The notes below the pieces were generated by a model. It saw only the letters and a list, made by a program, of their open reading frames with translations. It did not search any database and was not told where the DNA came from. Below are positions 17,016-28,196 of a stretch of DNA of 64,000 nucleotides, piece after piece. The position numbers and the translations under genes were made by a program. How positions within the stretch are numbered: position 1 is the stretch's first letter; each line of letters begins with the position of its first letter. The DNA comes from Halorussus caseinilyticus (lineage in GTDB: Archaea > Halobacteriota > Halobacteria > Halobacteriales > Haladaptataceae), in assembly GCF_029338395.1 (NCBI RefSeq), contig NZ_CP119809.1, positions 2,728,001-2,792,000 on the forward strand, in the 5' to 3' direction.

Positions 17016-17514
17016 TCAGTTGCCGTTGCCCTTATTCTCCGTCTCGTCGTCGCCGGTCCCGAACTTCCGTTCCAGTTCCGCCGACCCGTCGTCGGTGTCT
17101 ACTTCGACTCCGAGTTCCGGCCGGTCGGGGACCGCGACCGTCGGCGTCCCGTCAACGGCCGTCTCGCCGACGTTCTCGCCGTTCACCGACACCGTAGCGT
17201 TCGCCACGGCGCTCCCGTTTCGGGTCGCCGAGACGGTGACGTTCTCGCCGCGGGTGACGTTGCCGACGAACGTCGCGTTCAGGGCGTCGGCGTCCTCGCG
17301 CGCTTTCTCGTCGTCTTTCTCGCCGTCTTCCTTCTCGTCCTCGTCGCCTTTCTTCTCGCCGACCACTTCGATTTCCTCGTCGGTGCCCGATTCGCTGACG
17401 ACGGGTCTGAGGATGTACTTGCCGCTCTTGCCCGCCTCGAACACGGAGATGTCGAAGACGTAATCGACCGACTGGTTCGGGCCGACGGAGAACGACTCGT
17501 CATCTACCCACGGC
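17016..17514 (-). pseudogene. 5'-truncated secreted-protein gene next to the tnpB element
   Basis: About 160 codons remain open (from PWVDDESFSVGPNQ to TENKGNGN) with no plausible start: the frame enters directly from the end hairpin of the tnpB element and meets a TGA inside the element. The remaining protein has a strand-rich part (YVFDISVFEAG, YILRPVVSESG), an Asp/Glu/Lys linker, then an Ig-like stretch (VTVSATRNGSAVANATVSVNG) and an Asn/Gly end, like the secreted protein at 5606. It is most simply the 3' part of a surface-protein gene interrupted by the element. The 5' part is not obvious beyond the element. Confidence 0.65.
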
Positions 17515-17515
17515 T

Positions 17516-18720
<1,205 letters not shown>

Positions 18721-18845
18721 TTATAAATATCCACCCTCGTTCGCGTCGGTTTCGACCCCGACGCCCTCCCGGGATTTAACGGTCGTGAACGGTAAAAATA
18801 GTGCGAATCGTATTCGTTCTGACGTTCGGCTTTCGGCGGCCGAAC

Positions 18846-20702
18846 CTACGCTTCGGTCGTCGCTTGGGCCGTGGTCGTCTCGCCAGCGGGCGTCTCGGTT
18901 CCCTCGGCCGCAGTCGTCGTCTCCGCGCCCGGTTCCTCGATGACGATGATGGCGAGTTCACCGAAGTTGCGCGTGTAAACCCCGTGGATGTACTGACCCG
19001 CGGGCACGCCTTCGGTACTGACCTCGAACGTCACCGTCGTCTGTTCGCCCGCGTCGAGCGTGACCGACTGGCGGTCGATGACGGTCCCTTGGAGTCGGAA
19101 CGCCACGTCTTGGGTTGCCTGCTGGTCGTTGGGGTTCGAGACGGTGGCGCTCACCTCGATGGTGTCACCAGTCGTCGCGCTCTCGGGTGCGTCCAACTCC
19201 AAGACGCTGAAGGAGTCGAGTTCGTCCTCCGCGGTCGTCGTCTCGGTCGTGGTTTCCTCTTCCGGCACCGTGGTCTCCTCGACTTCCTCGGTCGTCGTCT
19301 CCTCGACTTCAGTCGTCGTTTCCATCTCCTCGGTCGTCGTCTCGACTTCCTCGGTGGTCGTCTCCATCTCCTCGGTCGTCGTCTCGACTTCCTCGGTGGT
19401 TGTCTCCATCTCCTCGGTCGTCGTCTCGACTTCTTCGGTGGTCGTTTCCATCTCCTCGGTCGTCGTCTCCATCTCCTCGGTCGTCTCCATCTCCTCGGTC
19501 GTCGTCTCGACTTCCTCGGTGGTCGTTTCGACTTCCTCGGTCGTGGTGGTCTCTTCGCCCGGCCCACCCGGTTCGCCCGTCGTCATCGGCGGTTGCGGAA
19601 GTTCGATGTCTTCCGGGGCCGTGACGACGAACGTGACGTTCTCGACGTTGACGTTCCGGACGACGAACCGGACGGTCTGAATGTCCTGCGAGAGGTTCTC
19701 TTGGAGCATCTCCTCGGCCGCTTCGGGACTCACGGTCGTCATCTGCCCTTGGGCCTGCTGAGCGGCGCTCTGGCGGAGAATCTGGCTCAGGTTGATTTCG
19801 ACGCGGCGGTCCTGAACGTTGACGTTGCTGATGACCTCCGTCCGGTCGGGTTCCTCCTCGTCACCCACGACGAACGACCACTCGTCGATGTTCATCTGCT
19901 CGATTTTGAAGACGAACTGCTCCATCTCCGCGGGCGGTTCCGCGGCCGTCGTGGTCTCTTCGGCGCCGTCTTCCTCTTCGGTCGTCTCCATCTCCTCGGT
20001 GGTCTCGACCGCTTCAGTCGTCGTCTCGACTTCCTCGGTCGTCTCCATCTCCTCGGTGGTCTCGACCGCTTCAGTCGTCGTCTCCACCTCTTCCTCGGTC
20101 GTCGTGGTCGTCTCCTGTTCGAGCGTCACGTTCGCCGGGTCGATGACGACTTCGTTGTTGGCCGTGTACGGGCCGTCGAGTTCGCCGGTCGAGAGAACGA
20201 AGTCGTACACCTGATTGTCGTTGGTGTCGAAGTGCGGCATCGCAATCAGCGTCTGGCCCTCGGCGATGGGTCGGGCGAGCGTGATGGGAACGTCCTCGTG
20301 GGTCCCGGCTTCGAGGTACACCGAGTTCCCGAGGACGCTCGAAATCGGCGCTTCGGCGACCGACGAGTCGTGGATGGCGATGAACCCGCCTTCGGGCATC
20401 GTCACCGACTCGATGACGACCCGTTCGCCGTCGGACTCTTGATCGTCGAACGTCACGCTTGCCGTCTCACCCTCGGCCGCAGTGGTCTGTTCACCGTCTG
20501 CGGCAGTCGTCTCTTCGTCGTCGGCCGCAGTGGTCGTCTCCGCGTCGTCCGCGGCAGTCGTCGTCTCCTGCATCGCCACTGCGTTCGTCCCTGCGTCTCT
20601 AGTCGAATCCTCAGTTACTGCGAGCGATACTGCTGTACCACTCGCTAGAATCAACAGCACCGCCATGAAGACGGCGCTAAATGTCCTTCTATCACGTGTC
20701 AT
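18846..20702 (-). CDS. Secreted DUF7282/CARDB-like protein with Thr/Glu heptad repeats
   Basis: The 618-residue protein starts [12 protein letters not shown] with a signal peptide, then a short TTTAADD tract. A domain of the DUF7282 type ([20 protein letters not shown]..., about residues 82-195) follows, then a Thr/Glu linker, a second related domain (about 255-370), and a long array of about a dozen (V/M)ETTTEE heptads encoded by 21-base units at about 19240-19550. A CARDB-like beta domain ([22 protein letters not shown]..., about 495-575) and a Thr-rich end complete it. The Thr/Glu arrays are likely glycosylated rods spanning the S-layer. Its ligand or role is unknown. Confidence 0.75.
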   Translation of the reverse strand: MTRDRRTFSAVFMAVLLILASGTAVSLAVTEDSTRDAGTNAVAMQETTTAADDAETTTAADDEETTAADGEQTTAAEGETASVTFDDQESDGERVVIESVTMPEGGFIAIHDSSVAEAPISSVLGNSVYLEAGTHEDVPITLARPIAEGQTLIAMPHFDTNDNQVYDFVLSTGELDGPYTANNEVVIDPANVTLEQETTTTTEEEVETTTEAVETTEEMETTEEVETTTEAVETTEEMETTEEEDGAEETTTAAEPPAEMEQFVFKIEQMNIDEWSFVVGDEEEPDRTEVISNVNVQDRRVEINLSQILRQSAAQQAQGQMTTVSPEAAEEMLQENLSQDIQTVRFVVRNVNVENVTFVVTAPEDIELPQPPMTTGEPGGPGEETTTTEEVETTTEEVETTTEEMETTEEMETTTEEMETTTEEVETTTEEMETTTEEVETTTEEMETTTEEVETTTEEMETTTEVEETTTEEVEETTVPEEETTTETTTAEDELDSFSVLELDAPESATTGDTIEVSATVSNPNDQQATQDVAFRLQGTVIDRQSVTLDAGEQTTVTFEVSTEGVPAGQYIHGVYTRNFGELAIIVIEEPGAETTTAAEGTETPAGETTTAQATTEA

Positions 20703-20925
20703 TTGTAACCCCCAATCCGCAGAGTATGCGACGGCAAGACCGCGAATAAACAGACGCGACTGTTCACGGTCGTAACAGACAGATACGCCGCTTTAGGCCG
20801 GGACTATCCCCCGATTTTCGGACGACGTTCGCGTCCGTAACACGCTGTTTCTCGGACGAAATTTAGCGTACCGCGCTCGGGATTTCGAAGGCGCTTTCCC
20901 GCGGGCCACCCGACTATCGCTGAGG

Positions 20926-21852
20926 ATGTCGATGCGCGTTACCTTTCTCGGAACCGGCGGGGCAGTGCCGACTACAGAGCGAAACCCGAGTTCGGTGCTG
21001 GTCAACCGGGAGGGAGACCGGTTGCTGTTCGACGCGGGCGAGGGAACCCAGCGCCAGATGATGCGCTTCGGGACCGGGTTCACTATCTCCGATATTTTCG
21101 TCACGCACCTCCACGGCGACCACGTTCTCGGACTCCCCGGCCTGATTCAGACGTTCGACTTCAACGACCGCGAGCAAGCGCTCTCCATCTACACCCCCGC
21201 CGGAACCGAGGAAGACGTAGACGCACTCGTCCACGCCGCCGACAATCGGCCCTCCTTCCCGGTCCACGTCTACGGCGTCGGTCCCGACGAGGCCGCGGTC
21301 CGGCGTGACGACTACGAAATCCGGACGTTCCGGACCGACCACGACACCAACTCGCTGGGGTACGCGCTAATCGAGGACGACCGGAAAGGCCGGTTCGACC
21401 GCGAGAAAGCCGAGGAGTTGGGCGTCCCGGTCGGCCCGAAGTTCTCGCAACTCCACGAGGGCGACCCCGTGGAACTGGACGACGGCACGACTGTCGAACC
21501 CGAGCAAGTCGTCGGGGAGGCCCGGCCCGGCCGCCGGTTCGTCTACACCGGCGACACCCGACCGAGCGCCCGCGTCGCGGAAGTCGCCGCGGACGCCGAC
21601 CTGTTGGTTCACGACGCCACCTTCGCCGACGACAGGGCCGAACGCGCCGGTGACACCGGCCATTCGACCGCGCGACAGGCCGCCGAAATCGCCAGTCGCG
21701 CCGACGCCGAGCGACTCGCGCTGACCCACATCTCCTCGCGCTACGCCGGGGACGTGTCCGACCACCTCGAAGAGGCCCGCGAGGTGTTCGACGGCGAGGC
21801 GTTCGTCCCGGACGACGGCGAGACCCACGACGTGCCGTACCCCGACGAGTAG
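20926..21852 (+). CDS. rnz: Ribonuclease Z
   Basis: RNase Z cuts the 3' trailer off tRNA precursors. The 308-residue protein starts MSMRVTFLGTGGAVPT and has the metallo-beta-lactamase metal motif HLHGDH (residues 61-66), the YTGDTRPS strand, the LLVHDATF Asp motif and LTHISSRY. The length fits the short (RNase ZS) form with its arm region between about residues 140 and 190. A second ATG two codons later is equally possible. It acts in the cytoplasm as a dimer in known cases. Confidence 0.95.
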   Translation: MSMRVTFLGTGGAVPTTERNPSSVLVNREGDRLLFDAGEGTQRQMMRFGTGFTISDIFVTHLHGDHVLGLPGLIQTFDFNDREQALSIYTPAGTEEDVDALVHAADNRPSFPVHVYGVGPDEAAVRRDDYEIRTFRTDHDTNSLGYALIEDDRKGRFDREKAEELGVPVGPKFSQLHEGDPVELDDGTTVEPEQVVGEARPGRRFVYTGDTRPSARVAEVAADADLLVHDATFADDRAERAGDTGHSTARQAAEIASRADAERLALTHISSRYAGDVSDHLEEAREVFDGEAFVPDDGETHDVPYPDE

Positions 21853-21980
21853 GTTTCGGTCGCGCCGAGAGAAAGAGAGAGCGACTCGGGTCGGCGAGCG
21901 AGCTACGTACCGTGATATTACTTGACTACTGAGTAGGAAATAGCTGGTTTTATTCGCAGTTCCTTCGATTAAACGGACGC

Positions 21981-24053
21981 ATGCGCCAGTCAGCATCACT
22001 ATTGTTAGTCCTCTGTCTCGTCGTCGCGGGGGCGGTACCCCCCGCCGCGGCGAGCGTGTCAGACGCGCACAGCGCGACGGGGACCGCCGTATCCGCTCCG
22101 ACGGCGGCCCAGACCCCGACGAACAACTCGACGACGGTGACTATCCTGTCGTACAACGACGTGCAGACGGCGGCCGCCGAGAACGGCACCCTGCCGCGGA
22201 TGGTCACGCTCCTGAACCAGCGACGTGCCGCCCACGACAATCCGACGGTCGTCGTTGGAGGCGGTGACGAGGTGAGTCCGCACTCGCTGTCGCCGCTGAG
22301 TCAGTGGCGGGTTCCGGTGGAGGCCCTGAACGTCGCCGACCCCGCCGCCGAGGTCATCGGGAACCACGACCTCGACTACGGATTCGGCGCGGTCCGGAAC
22401 TTCAGCGACGCCTCGGAGTTCCCGTGGTTGATGGCCAACATCGTTGACGAGGAGACCGGCGACCCGATTCCCGGTGCGAAGCCCTACACCGTGGTCGAAC
22501 GACAGGGCGTGAAGGTCGGCATCGTCGGCGTGGCCGACGAGAAAATCAAGTCCAAGACCGCGGTGGACTTCGACGAGCAGGGCTACGAGTTGAAGAACTA
22601 CTCGACGGTGGCAAGCGAGTACGCCACGACGCTCAAAGAGGAGCAGAACGTGGACGTGGTGGTCGTCTCGGCACACCTCGGCGTCCCCGTGGCGAAGACG
22701 CTGGCTAACACGACCGAGAACGTAGACGCCATCGTGGTCGGCGACGACGAAATCGAGTACCCGCCGAAGGAGACCGGCGGTGCGGTCATTATGGAGGCTG
22801 AGGGTCGCGCGGAACACGTCGCGGAACTCAACCTCACCGTCGAGAACGGCGACGTGACGAAGTGGAACGGTCGTCTTCTCGACGTGACCGAGAACGTCTC
22901 GAAGAACGAGACGGTCGATACTATCGTCACCGAGGCCCGAACGGACAAACTCAACGACGTGGCGGGCCGAACCGAGGTCGAACTCGACTCCCGATTCGCC
23001 TCGAACTACCACGATGAGACGGCGCTCGGCAACCTCATCGGCGACTCCTTCCGCGCCCAGACCGGCGCGGAAGTCGCCATCACGAACGCTGGCGGCATCC
23101 GGTCGAACAGCGTCTACGGGCCGGGTAACGTGACCGTCGGCGACGTGTACAACGTGTTGCCCTTCCGAAACACCCTCGTCACCTTCGAACTCACGGGTGC
23201 GCAGTTGCGCCAACTCCTCGCCAGTCAGGTCGTGACCCTCGAAAGCGAGGAGGGCCAGCAGTACGGCGCGGAGGCGAAACTACAGGTCAGTGGTGTCACC
23301 TACGAGTGGGTGGGCCACAACAACACCGACGAGCAGATTCGTGACGTGTGGGTCGGCGGCGAACCCCTCGACGAGGACGCGACCTACAACGTCACCGTCA
23401 ACTCCTACATGGCTGGCTGGGACGACTCGGTGTTCCAGAACGCGACGATGACGAGCGAATCCCACATGCTCTACGGCACGGCCCTGCTGGAGTACGTCCA
23501 GCAGAACAGTCCGGTCGCGCCGACCGACGAGAATCGCATCCGGCGAGTCGATGCCGAAGTCGAGACGAAATCCGTGAGCGTGAGCGAGGGGACCGCGACG
23601 GTCGAACTCGCCGCGCCCACCGGTGCCCGGAACGTCACCGACTTCTACGCGACCACCGGCGACGCGGGCGACCGACTCGCGGCCGAGTCGGTCTCGGCGT
23701 CGAACGACACGGTGACGGTGGCGTTCGACCTCGCCGAACTCCGCAAACTGTCGGGCGGCGATACCGTCCAGATGTACGGCGGCTACAACGCCTCGGCCTA
23801 CCAGCGCGTCTACTTCCCCAACTCGGTGCTGAACGCCGAACTCGCCGCTAGCGACTTCGGTGCCGAAACGACCCAAACCGAGACGACGACCCAGACCGAG
23901 ACGACGCGGACCGACACCACCGAGGAGGCAATCGACGACGCCACCGAGACGACGACCGAAGACGGCACGTCGGGTGACACCCCCGGCTTCACCCCCGTCA
24001 CGGCAGTCGTCGCGCTCGTGGCCGCCGCACTCCTCGCGTACCGACGCGACTGA
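21981..24053 (+). CDS. Exported 5'-nucleotidase/2',3'-cyclic phosphodiesterase-like protein with PGF-CTERM-type tail
   Basis: The 690-residue protein has a signal peptide (MRQSASLLLVLCLVVAG), a metallophosphoesterase domain (about 50-310) with GNHDLDYG and VVSAHLG, and a 5'-nucleotidase C-terminal domain (about 325-530, with ALGNLIGDSFR and NAGGIRS). A Thr-rich spacer leads to PGFTPVTAVVALVAAALLAYRRD, a PGF-CTERM-type archaeosortase tail for lipid anchoring. The usual first metal motif NDxH reads NDVQ, so one ligand is changed. The expected role is freeing phosphate from nucleotides at the cell surface. A TATA-like region lies in the AT-rich bases before the start. Confidence 0.85.
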   Translation: MRQSASLLLVLCLVVAGAVPPAAASVSDAHSATGTAVSAPTAAQTPTNNSTTVTILSYNDVQTAAAENGTLPRMVTLLNQRRAAHDNPTVVVGGGDEVSPHSLSPLSQWRVPVEALNVADPAAEVIGNHDLDYGFGAVRNFSDASEFPWLMANIVDEETGDPIPGAKPYTVVERQGVKVGIVGVADEKIKSKTAVDFDEQGYELKNYSTVASEYATTLKEEQNVDVVVVSAHLGVPVAKTLANTTENVDAIVVGDDEIEYPPKETGGAVIMEAEGRAEHVAELNLTVENGDVTKWNGRLLDVTENVSKNETVDTIVTEARTDKLNDVAGRTEVELDSRFASNYHDETALGNLIGDSFRAQTGAEVAITNAGGIRSNSVYGPGNVTVGDVYNVLPFRNTLVTFELTGAQLRQLLASQVVTLESEEGQQYGAEAKLQVSGVTYEWVGHNNTDEQIRDVWVGGEPLDEDATYNVTVNSYMAGWDDSVFQNATMTSESHMLYGTALLEYVQQNSPVAPTDENRIRRVDAEVETKSVSVSEGTATVELAAPTGARNVTDFYATTGDAGDRLAAESVSASNDTVTVAFDLAELRKLSGGDTVQMYGGYNASAYQRVYFPNSVLNAELAASDFGAETTQTETTTQTETTRTDTTEEAIDDATETTTEDGTSGDTPGFTPVTAVVALVAAALLAYRRD

Positions 24054-24176
24054 TTCGCCGACTTCCTCCCGGCCGGTCCGGGAGTTTCCTCTTTTTGGCG
24101 CGAGCGAGACTCGGAAGCGAGCGCCGAATCCGTCGCCCGCGTCGGATTTATATCCGCCGACTCCCTACTCTCGTCC

Positions 24177-26180
24177 GTGAACGCCCGCACGAGTGCCCTC
24201 GACACGCTCGTTTTCGGCGTGGACATCCAGAGCGGGGATGTTCGCGGCGACGCACCTTCCTACGCACTCGTCGCGTTCGATGGCGAGAACATCGACCGCG
24301 ACGTGGTGTCACACCGCAAGCTCCGCCGCCTCGTAGAGCGCGAGGAACCAAACTTCGTGGCGACCGACAACATGTACGAGTTGGCCGCCGACAAGGACGC
24401 GCTGGTCCACTTCCTGCGCGAGTTGCCCGACGGGACCCGACTCGTACAGGTGACGGGGGCCGAGCGTCCCGAACCCCTCTCCAGAGTCGCCTCGCGCCAC
24501 GGCGTCCCCTACGGCAAGGACCCGATGAAGGAGGCCGAGGCCGCCGCGCGACTCGCGGCCGGGAACGTCGGTTACGAGGTGTCGGCGTTCACCGACACCA
24601 CCGAGGTCAAGGTCTCGCGGGGTCGCTCGACCGGCAAGGGCGGGTGGTCCGAGGACCGCTACACCCGGCGCATCCACGGGTCGGTCAAGACCAAGACCCG
24701 CGAAATCGAGAGCGAACTCGACGGCGCGGGTCTCGACTACGAGCGAGACGCCACCGAGAAGTACGGCGGGTTCTCGAACGCCGTCTTCGAGGTGGAGGGC
24801 AGACCCGAGGACATCCCGGTCTCGAACGAGCGGTCGGGCGACGTTCGCGTCGAAGTAGAGCGCGTTCGACGCGACGGCATCGAGTTCGAACCGCTCGCCA
24901 AGCGCCGCGACCACGTGCTGGTGGGCATCGACCCCGGCACGACCACCGCCGTCGCCGTCGCGGACTTGGACGGCAACGTGCTGGACGTGCTGAGTACGCG
25001 CACGGCCGACACCGCCGAGGTCATCGAGTGGATAATCGAGCGCGGGCGGCCGGTCGTCGTCGCCGCCGACGTGGAACCGATGCCCGAGACGGTCGAGAAG
25101 ATTCGCCGGAGCTTCGACGCCGAGGGGTGGATTCCGAACTCGGACCTGCCGGTGGACGACAAACTCCACCGGACCCGCGACCACGACTACGACAACGACC
25201 ACCAACGGGACGCGATGGCGGCCGCGCTCTGCGCCTACGACGACCACGAAGACCAGTTCAAGCGCATCGCCGAGAAGGTGCCTCCGCGGATGGACCGTGG
25301 GGAAGTCACCGCGCGCGTGGTCGCGGGCGAGGACTCGGTGGAAACCGCACTCGCCGCCCTCTCGGACGACGACGAGGGCGACGAGGAGGAGACCGAACAC
25401 ACCCCGCGGGAACTCACCGCCGAGGAGAAGCGCATCAAGCAACTCGAATCGCAGGTCGAACGCCTCGAAGAACACGTCGAGGACCTCGAAGACACCATCG
25501 AGAGCAAGGAGGGCCGCATCGGGCAACTGAAAGGCGACCTCGAAGCCGCCAGAAGCGAGGAGCGAAAGGAGGTCCGCGAGCGCCGAGAGGTCTCCCGCCT
25601 CGAACGCGAGAACAGCAGACTGGAGCGCGAACTCGACCAGCGAGACGAACGCATCGAGGAGTTGGAGGGCAAACTCGCGCGCCTCAAGGAACTCTGGAAA
25701 CTCGACCACTCGAACTTCGCCGACGTGTCCGAGAAGAAGGCCGGACTCACGCCGGTCAAGCCCGTCTCGAAGTTCACCAAGGACGCCATCGCACAGGCCC
25801 ACGAGAGTTTCGGTCTCGCCACCGACGACGTGGTGTACCTCCGGGACGCCTCGGGCGCGGGGCGTTCGACCGCCGAACGACTCGCGGAGGTGGACCCGAA
25901 AGTCGTGCTGACGGGCGACGGGGGTCTGTCGGACGCCGCCGACCGAGTTCTCTTCGAGAACGAGATTCCGGTCGGTCCGGCCGACGACGTGACGATTCAG
26001 GAGGTGGACGAACTGGCCGTGACCCGCGAGCGCGAAGTCGAAGCCGTCATCGAAGACTGGGAGGACCGGGCGGAAGAGCGCCGGAAAGAACGGAAGGCCG
26101 AGCAGTTGGACCAACTCATCAGCGAACACCGGGCCGAGCGCGAGTACGGGTCTTCGGAAGCGAGCGGGCAGAGTCCATGA
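24177..26180 (+). CDS. DUF460 RNase H-like protein with coiled coil
   Basis: A GTG start gives 667 residues. The N-terminal half contains FGVDIQSGD and a central RNase H-like/RuvC-type segment (LVGIDPGTTTAVAVADLDG near residue 249, and DNDHQRDAMAAALCAYDDH near 340) typical of the archaeal DUF460 family. Residues about 415-510 form a long Glu/Arg/Leu coiled coil, followed by a small alpha/beta domain. Conserved acidic residues of an RNase H fold are visible, but no activity is established to my knowledge. It stands alone with no evident operon partner. Confidence 0.85.
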   Translation: MNARTSALDTLVFGVDIQSGDVRGDAPSYALVAFDGENIDRDVVSHRKLRRLVEREEPNFVATDNMYELAADKDALVHFLRELPDGTRLVQVTGAERPEPLSRVASRHGVPYGKDPMKEAEAAARLAAGNVGYEVSAFTDTTEVKVSRGRSTGKGGWSEDRYTRRIHGSVKTKTREIESELDGAGLDYERDATEKYGGFSNAVFEVEGRPEDIPVSNERSGDVRVEVERVRRDGIEFEPLAKRRDHVLVGIDPGTTTAVAVADLDGNVLDVLSTRTADTAEVIEWIIERGRPVVVAADVEPMPETVEKIRRSFDAEGWIPNSDLPVDDKLHRTRDHDYDNDHQRDAMAAALCAYDDHEDQFKRIAEKVPPRMDRGEVTARVVAGEDSVETALAALSDDDEGDEEETEHTPRELTAEEKRIKQLESQVERLEEHVEDLEDTIESKEGRIGQLKGDLEAARSEERKEVRERREVSRLERENSRLERELDQRDERIEELEGKLARLKELWKLDHSNFADVSEKKAGLTPVKPVSKFTKDAIAQAHESFGLATDDVVYLRDASGAGRSTAERLAEVDPKVVLTGDGGLSDAADRVLFENEIPVGPADDVTIQEVDELAVTREREVEAVIEDWEDRAEERRKERKAEQLDQLISEHRAEREYGSSEASGQSP

Positions 26181-26320
26181 AATAACTTTTGTTCGACGAT
26201 AATCCGTTCAGGACGATTCAAGGTATACAAATATAGCTGATACAACCGAGACAGCCATATCCACGATACATTTTAATACATCAAGAGTCGTACTACTGAG
26301 TCAGGACAGTAGCTACTACG

Positions 26321-26686
26321 ATGCCAATTACCAAAGACAAATTCCAGCGCATAGACGACGAGGGAATCCGACCGGAGAGCAATGCAGAGCAAATTCTGGA
26401 ATTTCTCGTTCGCAACGAGGATAAGGCATACACGCAGAGCGAAATCGCAGAAGAAACAGGTGTGAAGCGAGGAAGCGTCGGACCAACGCTCAAGCGATTG
26501 AAAGACCGTAGCGCAGTCGAACACAAAGCGAACTACTGGCGCGTGAGCGAAGAAGAATTGGTCACTCGAAGCAGTGTCGCGCTTACCTCGGAAACCGCCA
26601 GTCAGTACGACGAAGAGGAATTCGACGTGGAAAAATGGGCAGAATACGCTGTCGACCCGCCTGAATATAGCGGTGAGAACGAGTGA
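26321..26686 (+). CDS. Winged-helix protein, probable antitoxin
   Basis: The 121-residue protein has a clear wHTH at about residues 20-75 (AEQILEFLVRNEDKAYTQSEIAEETGVKRGSVGPTLKRLKD), MarR/Lrp-like, and an acidic C-terminal tail ending in YSGENE that could wrap a partner. Its stop overlaps the start of the next gene by four bases. The gene is AT-richer than its surroundings, and an AT-rich promoter region (26181-26320) precedes it. The pair fits a toxin-antitoxin operon in which this protein represses transcription and neutralises the toxin. Confidence 0.75.
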   Translation: MPITKDKFQRIDDEGIRPESNAEQILEFLVRNEDKAYTQSEIAEETGVKRGSVGPTLKRLKDRSAVEHKANYWRVSEEELVTRSSVALTSETASQYDEEEFDVEKWAEYAVDPPEYSGENE

Positions 26687-27018
26687 GAAATGAGCGCGGA
26701 GATGTCGTTTTCGCACCGGACCCGTTCAAACCGAGTGACAACCCGCGACCGTGGTTGATTCTCTCGGCAGACCCGATGCCATTTCCCGGGGAATTTCTAT
26801 GTGCGGCGTTGACTCATTCCGAGTATCCCGCGAATTACGAAGTGCAGGACGAACACTGGGTCAAAGGGGGATTACCACCTGACGAAGGGGCGTACTGCTC
26901 ACCGTGGCTTCTTGCGACTATCAAATCCGGGCAAATCCGATTCAGGCAGGGACGACTCACCGAGGGCTTCACTGACGAGATGACACAAGATGCTCTCGAT
27001 TATCTCGATGATATCTGA
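26683..27018 (+). CDS. MazF/PemK-like toxin candidate
   Basis: From a GTG inside the GTGA overlap, the 111-residue protein begins with a RGDVVFAPDPF...RPWLILSADP layout, the N-terminal plan of PemK/MazF endoribonucleases (RGDI...RPxLVLS), continues with strands LCAALTHSEY and SPWLLATIKSGQI, and ends in a helix DEMTQDALDYLDD matching the usual C-terminus. These toxins cut mRNA or rRNA at short motifs. The similarity is a pattern match by eye; another small beta-barrel role is possible, but the wHTH partner supports toxin-antitoxin. Confidence 0.65.
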   Translation: MRNERGDVVFAPDPFKPSDNPRPWLILSADPMPFPGEFLCAALTHSEYPANYEVQDEHWVKGGLPPDEGAYCSPWLLATIKSGQIRFRQGRLTEGFTDEMTQDALDYLDDI

Positions 27019-27095
27019 CCGACGTGAAGCATTTTGATGCGGACAGATAGCACGGTCCCGGAACGCTAAAGCCCCGCGCGGGACACGTCTCGCGT

Positions 27096-28076
27096 ATGGA
27101 CGCCTACGAGTTGATTACCCGGAACGCCGAGGAGGTAGTGACCGAAGAGGAGGTCGAGGAACTCGCCGAGAACCCCGACGGAAAGCGCGTGTACGTCGGC
27201 TACGAGCCATCGGGAGTCCTCCACATCGGGCACATGCTCACCGCCAACAAACTCATCGACCTCCAAGAGGCCGGAATGGAAGTCGTCATCCTGCTGGCGG
27301 ACGTACACGCCTACCTCAACGGGAAGGGCACCTTCGAGGAGATAGAGGAGACCGCAGAGAAGATGCGCAAGCAGTTCCTCGCGTACGGTCTGGACGACGA
27401 GAACACCGAGTTCGTCTACGGGTCGGACTACCAGTTGGACGACGACTACGCGCTCGACCTCCACAAACTGGAACTCGACACGACGCTCAACCGCGCCCAG
27501 CGAGCGATGGCCGAGATTCAGGGCGACGAGACCGCGAAGGTCAGCCACGTCGTCTACCCCCTGATGCAGGCGCTCGACATCGAGTACCTCGACCTCGATT
27601 TGGCGGTCGGCGGACTCGACCAGCGGAAGGTCCACATGCTGATGCGAGAGGAACTGCCCGAACTCGGCTACGACGCCCGGCCGTGTCTCCACACGCCCAT
27701 CCTCGCCGACCTCGGCACGGGCGAGGGCAAGATGTCGAGCAGTTCGGGCGTCACCATCTCGATGGAGGACTCGACCGAAGACATCGAAGAGAAGGTCAAC
27801 TCGGCGTACTGCCCGCCGACCCGCGAACCCGAGGGCGACCTCGAAAACCCGGTGCTGGAAATCTTCCAGTACCACGTCTTCCCGCGGTTCGAGACGGTCG
27901 TCGTGGAGCGACCCGACGAGTACGGCGGCAATCTGGAGTACGACGACTACGAGACGCTGGCCGACGACTTAGAGAGCGGAGAGCTTCATCCGGCAGACGC
28001 GAAGGGCGCGCTGGCGACGTACCTCGACGAACTGGTCGCGCCGGGCCGCGAGAAGTTGCGGGAATTAGCGGAATAG
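27096..28076 (+). CDS. tyrS: Tyrosyl-tRNA synthetase
   Basis: The enzyme charges tRNA-Tyr. The 326-residue archaeal-type protein has the HIGH signature in PSGVLHIGHML (about residue 41) and the KMSSS loop in GEGKMSSSSG, and lacks the bacterial S4 domain, as archaeal TyrRS does. The tyrosine-binding region shows YVGYEPSG and VYPLMQALDI. The start ATG at 27096 (MDAYELITRNAEEV) follows closely on the toxin-like gene but looks independently transcribed. Confidence 0.95.
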   Translation: MDAYELITRNAEEVVTEEEVEELAENPDGKRVYVGYEPSGVLHIGHMLTANKLIDLQEAGMEVVILLADVHAYLNGKGTFEEIEETAEKMRKQFLAYGLDDENTEFVYGSDYQLDDDYALDLHKLELDTTLNRAQRAMAEIQGDETAKVSHVVYPLMQALDIEYLDLDLAVGGLDQRKVHMLMREELPELGYDARPCLHTPILADLGTGEGKMSSSSGVTISMEDSTEDIEEKVNSAYCPPTREPEGDLENPVLEIFQYHVFPRFETVVVERPDEYGGNLEYDDYETLADDLESGELHPADAKGALATYLDELVAPGREKLRELAE

Positions 28077-28196
28077 GTGTCGGTCGTCGTGAAAAAGTCG
28101 TCCGCGCCCGGTCGGAGCCGCCACTTCGGACGTGCCGGTCCGCCGGTACCGGGCGAACTGGTCGGTCAGAGAACCGGCAGGTCAGCTCTCTGACCG

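Noticed and set aside
18801-20648. Long plus-strand frame rich in Leu, Gly and Arg opposite the Thr/Glu protein
   Set aside because: It mirrors the repetitive minus-strand gene, which has a signal peptide and recognisable domains; the plus-strand repeats are a by-product of codon structure.
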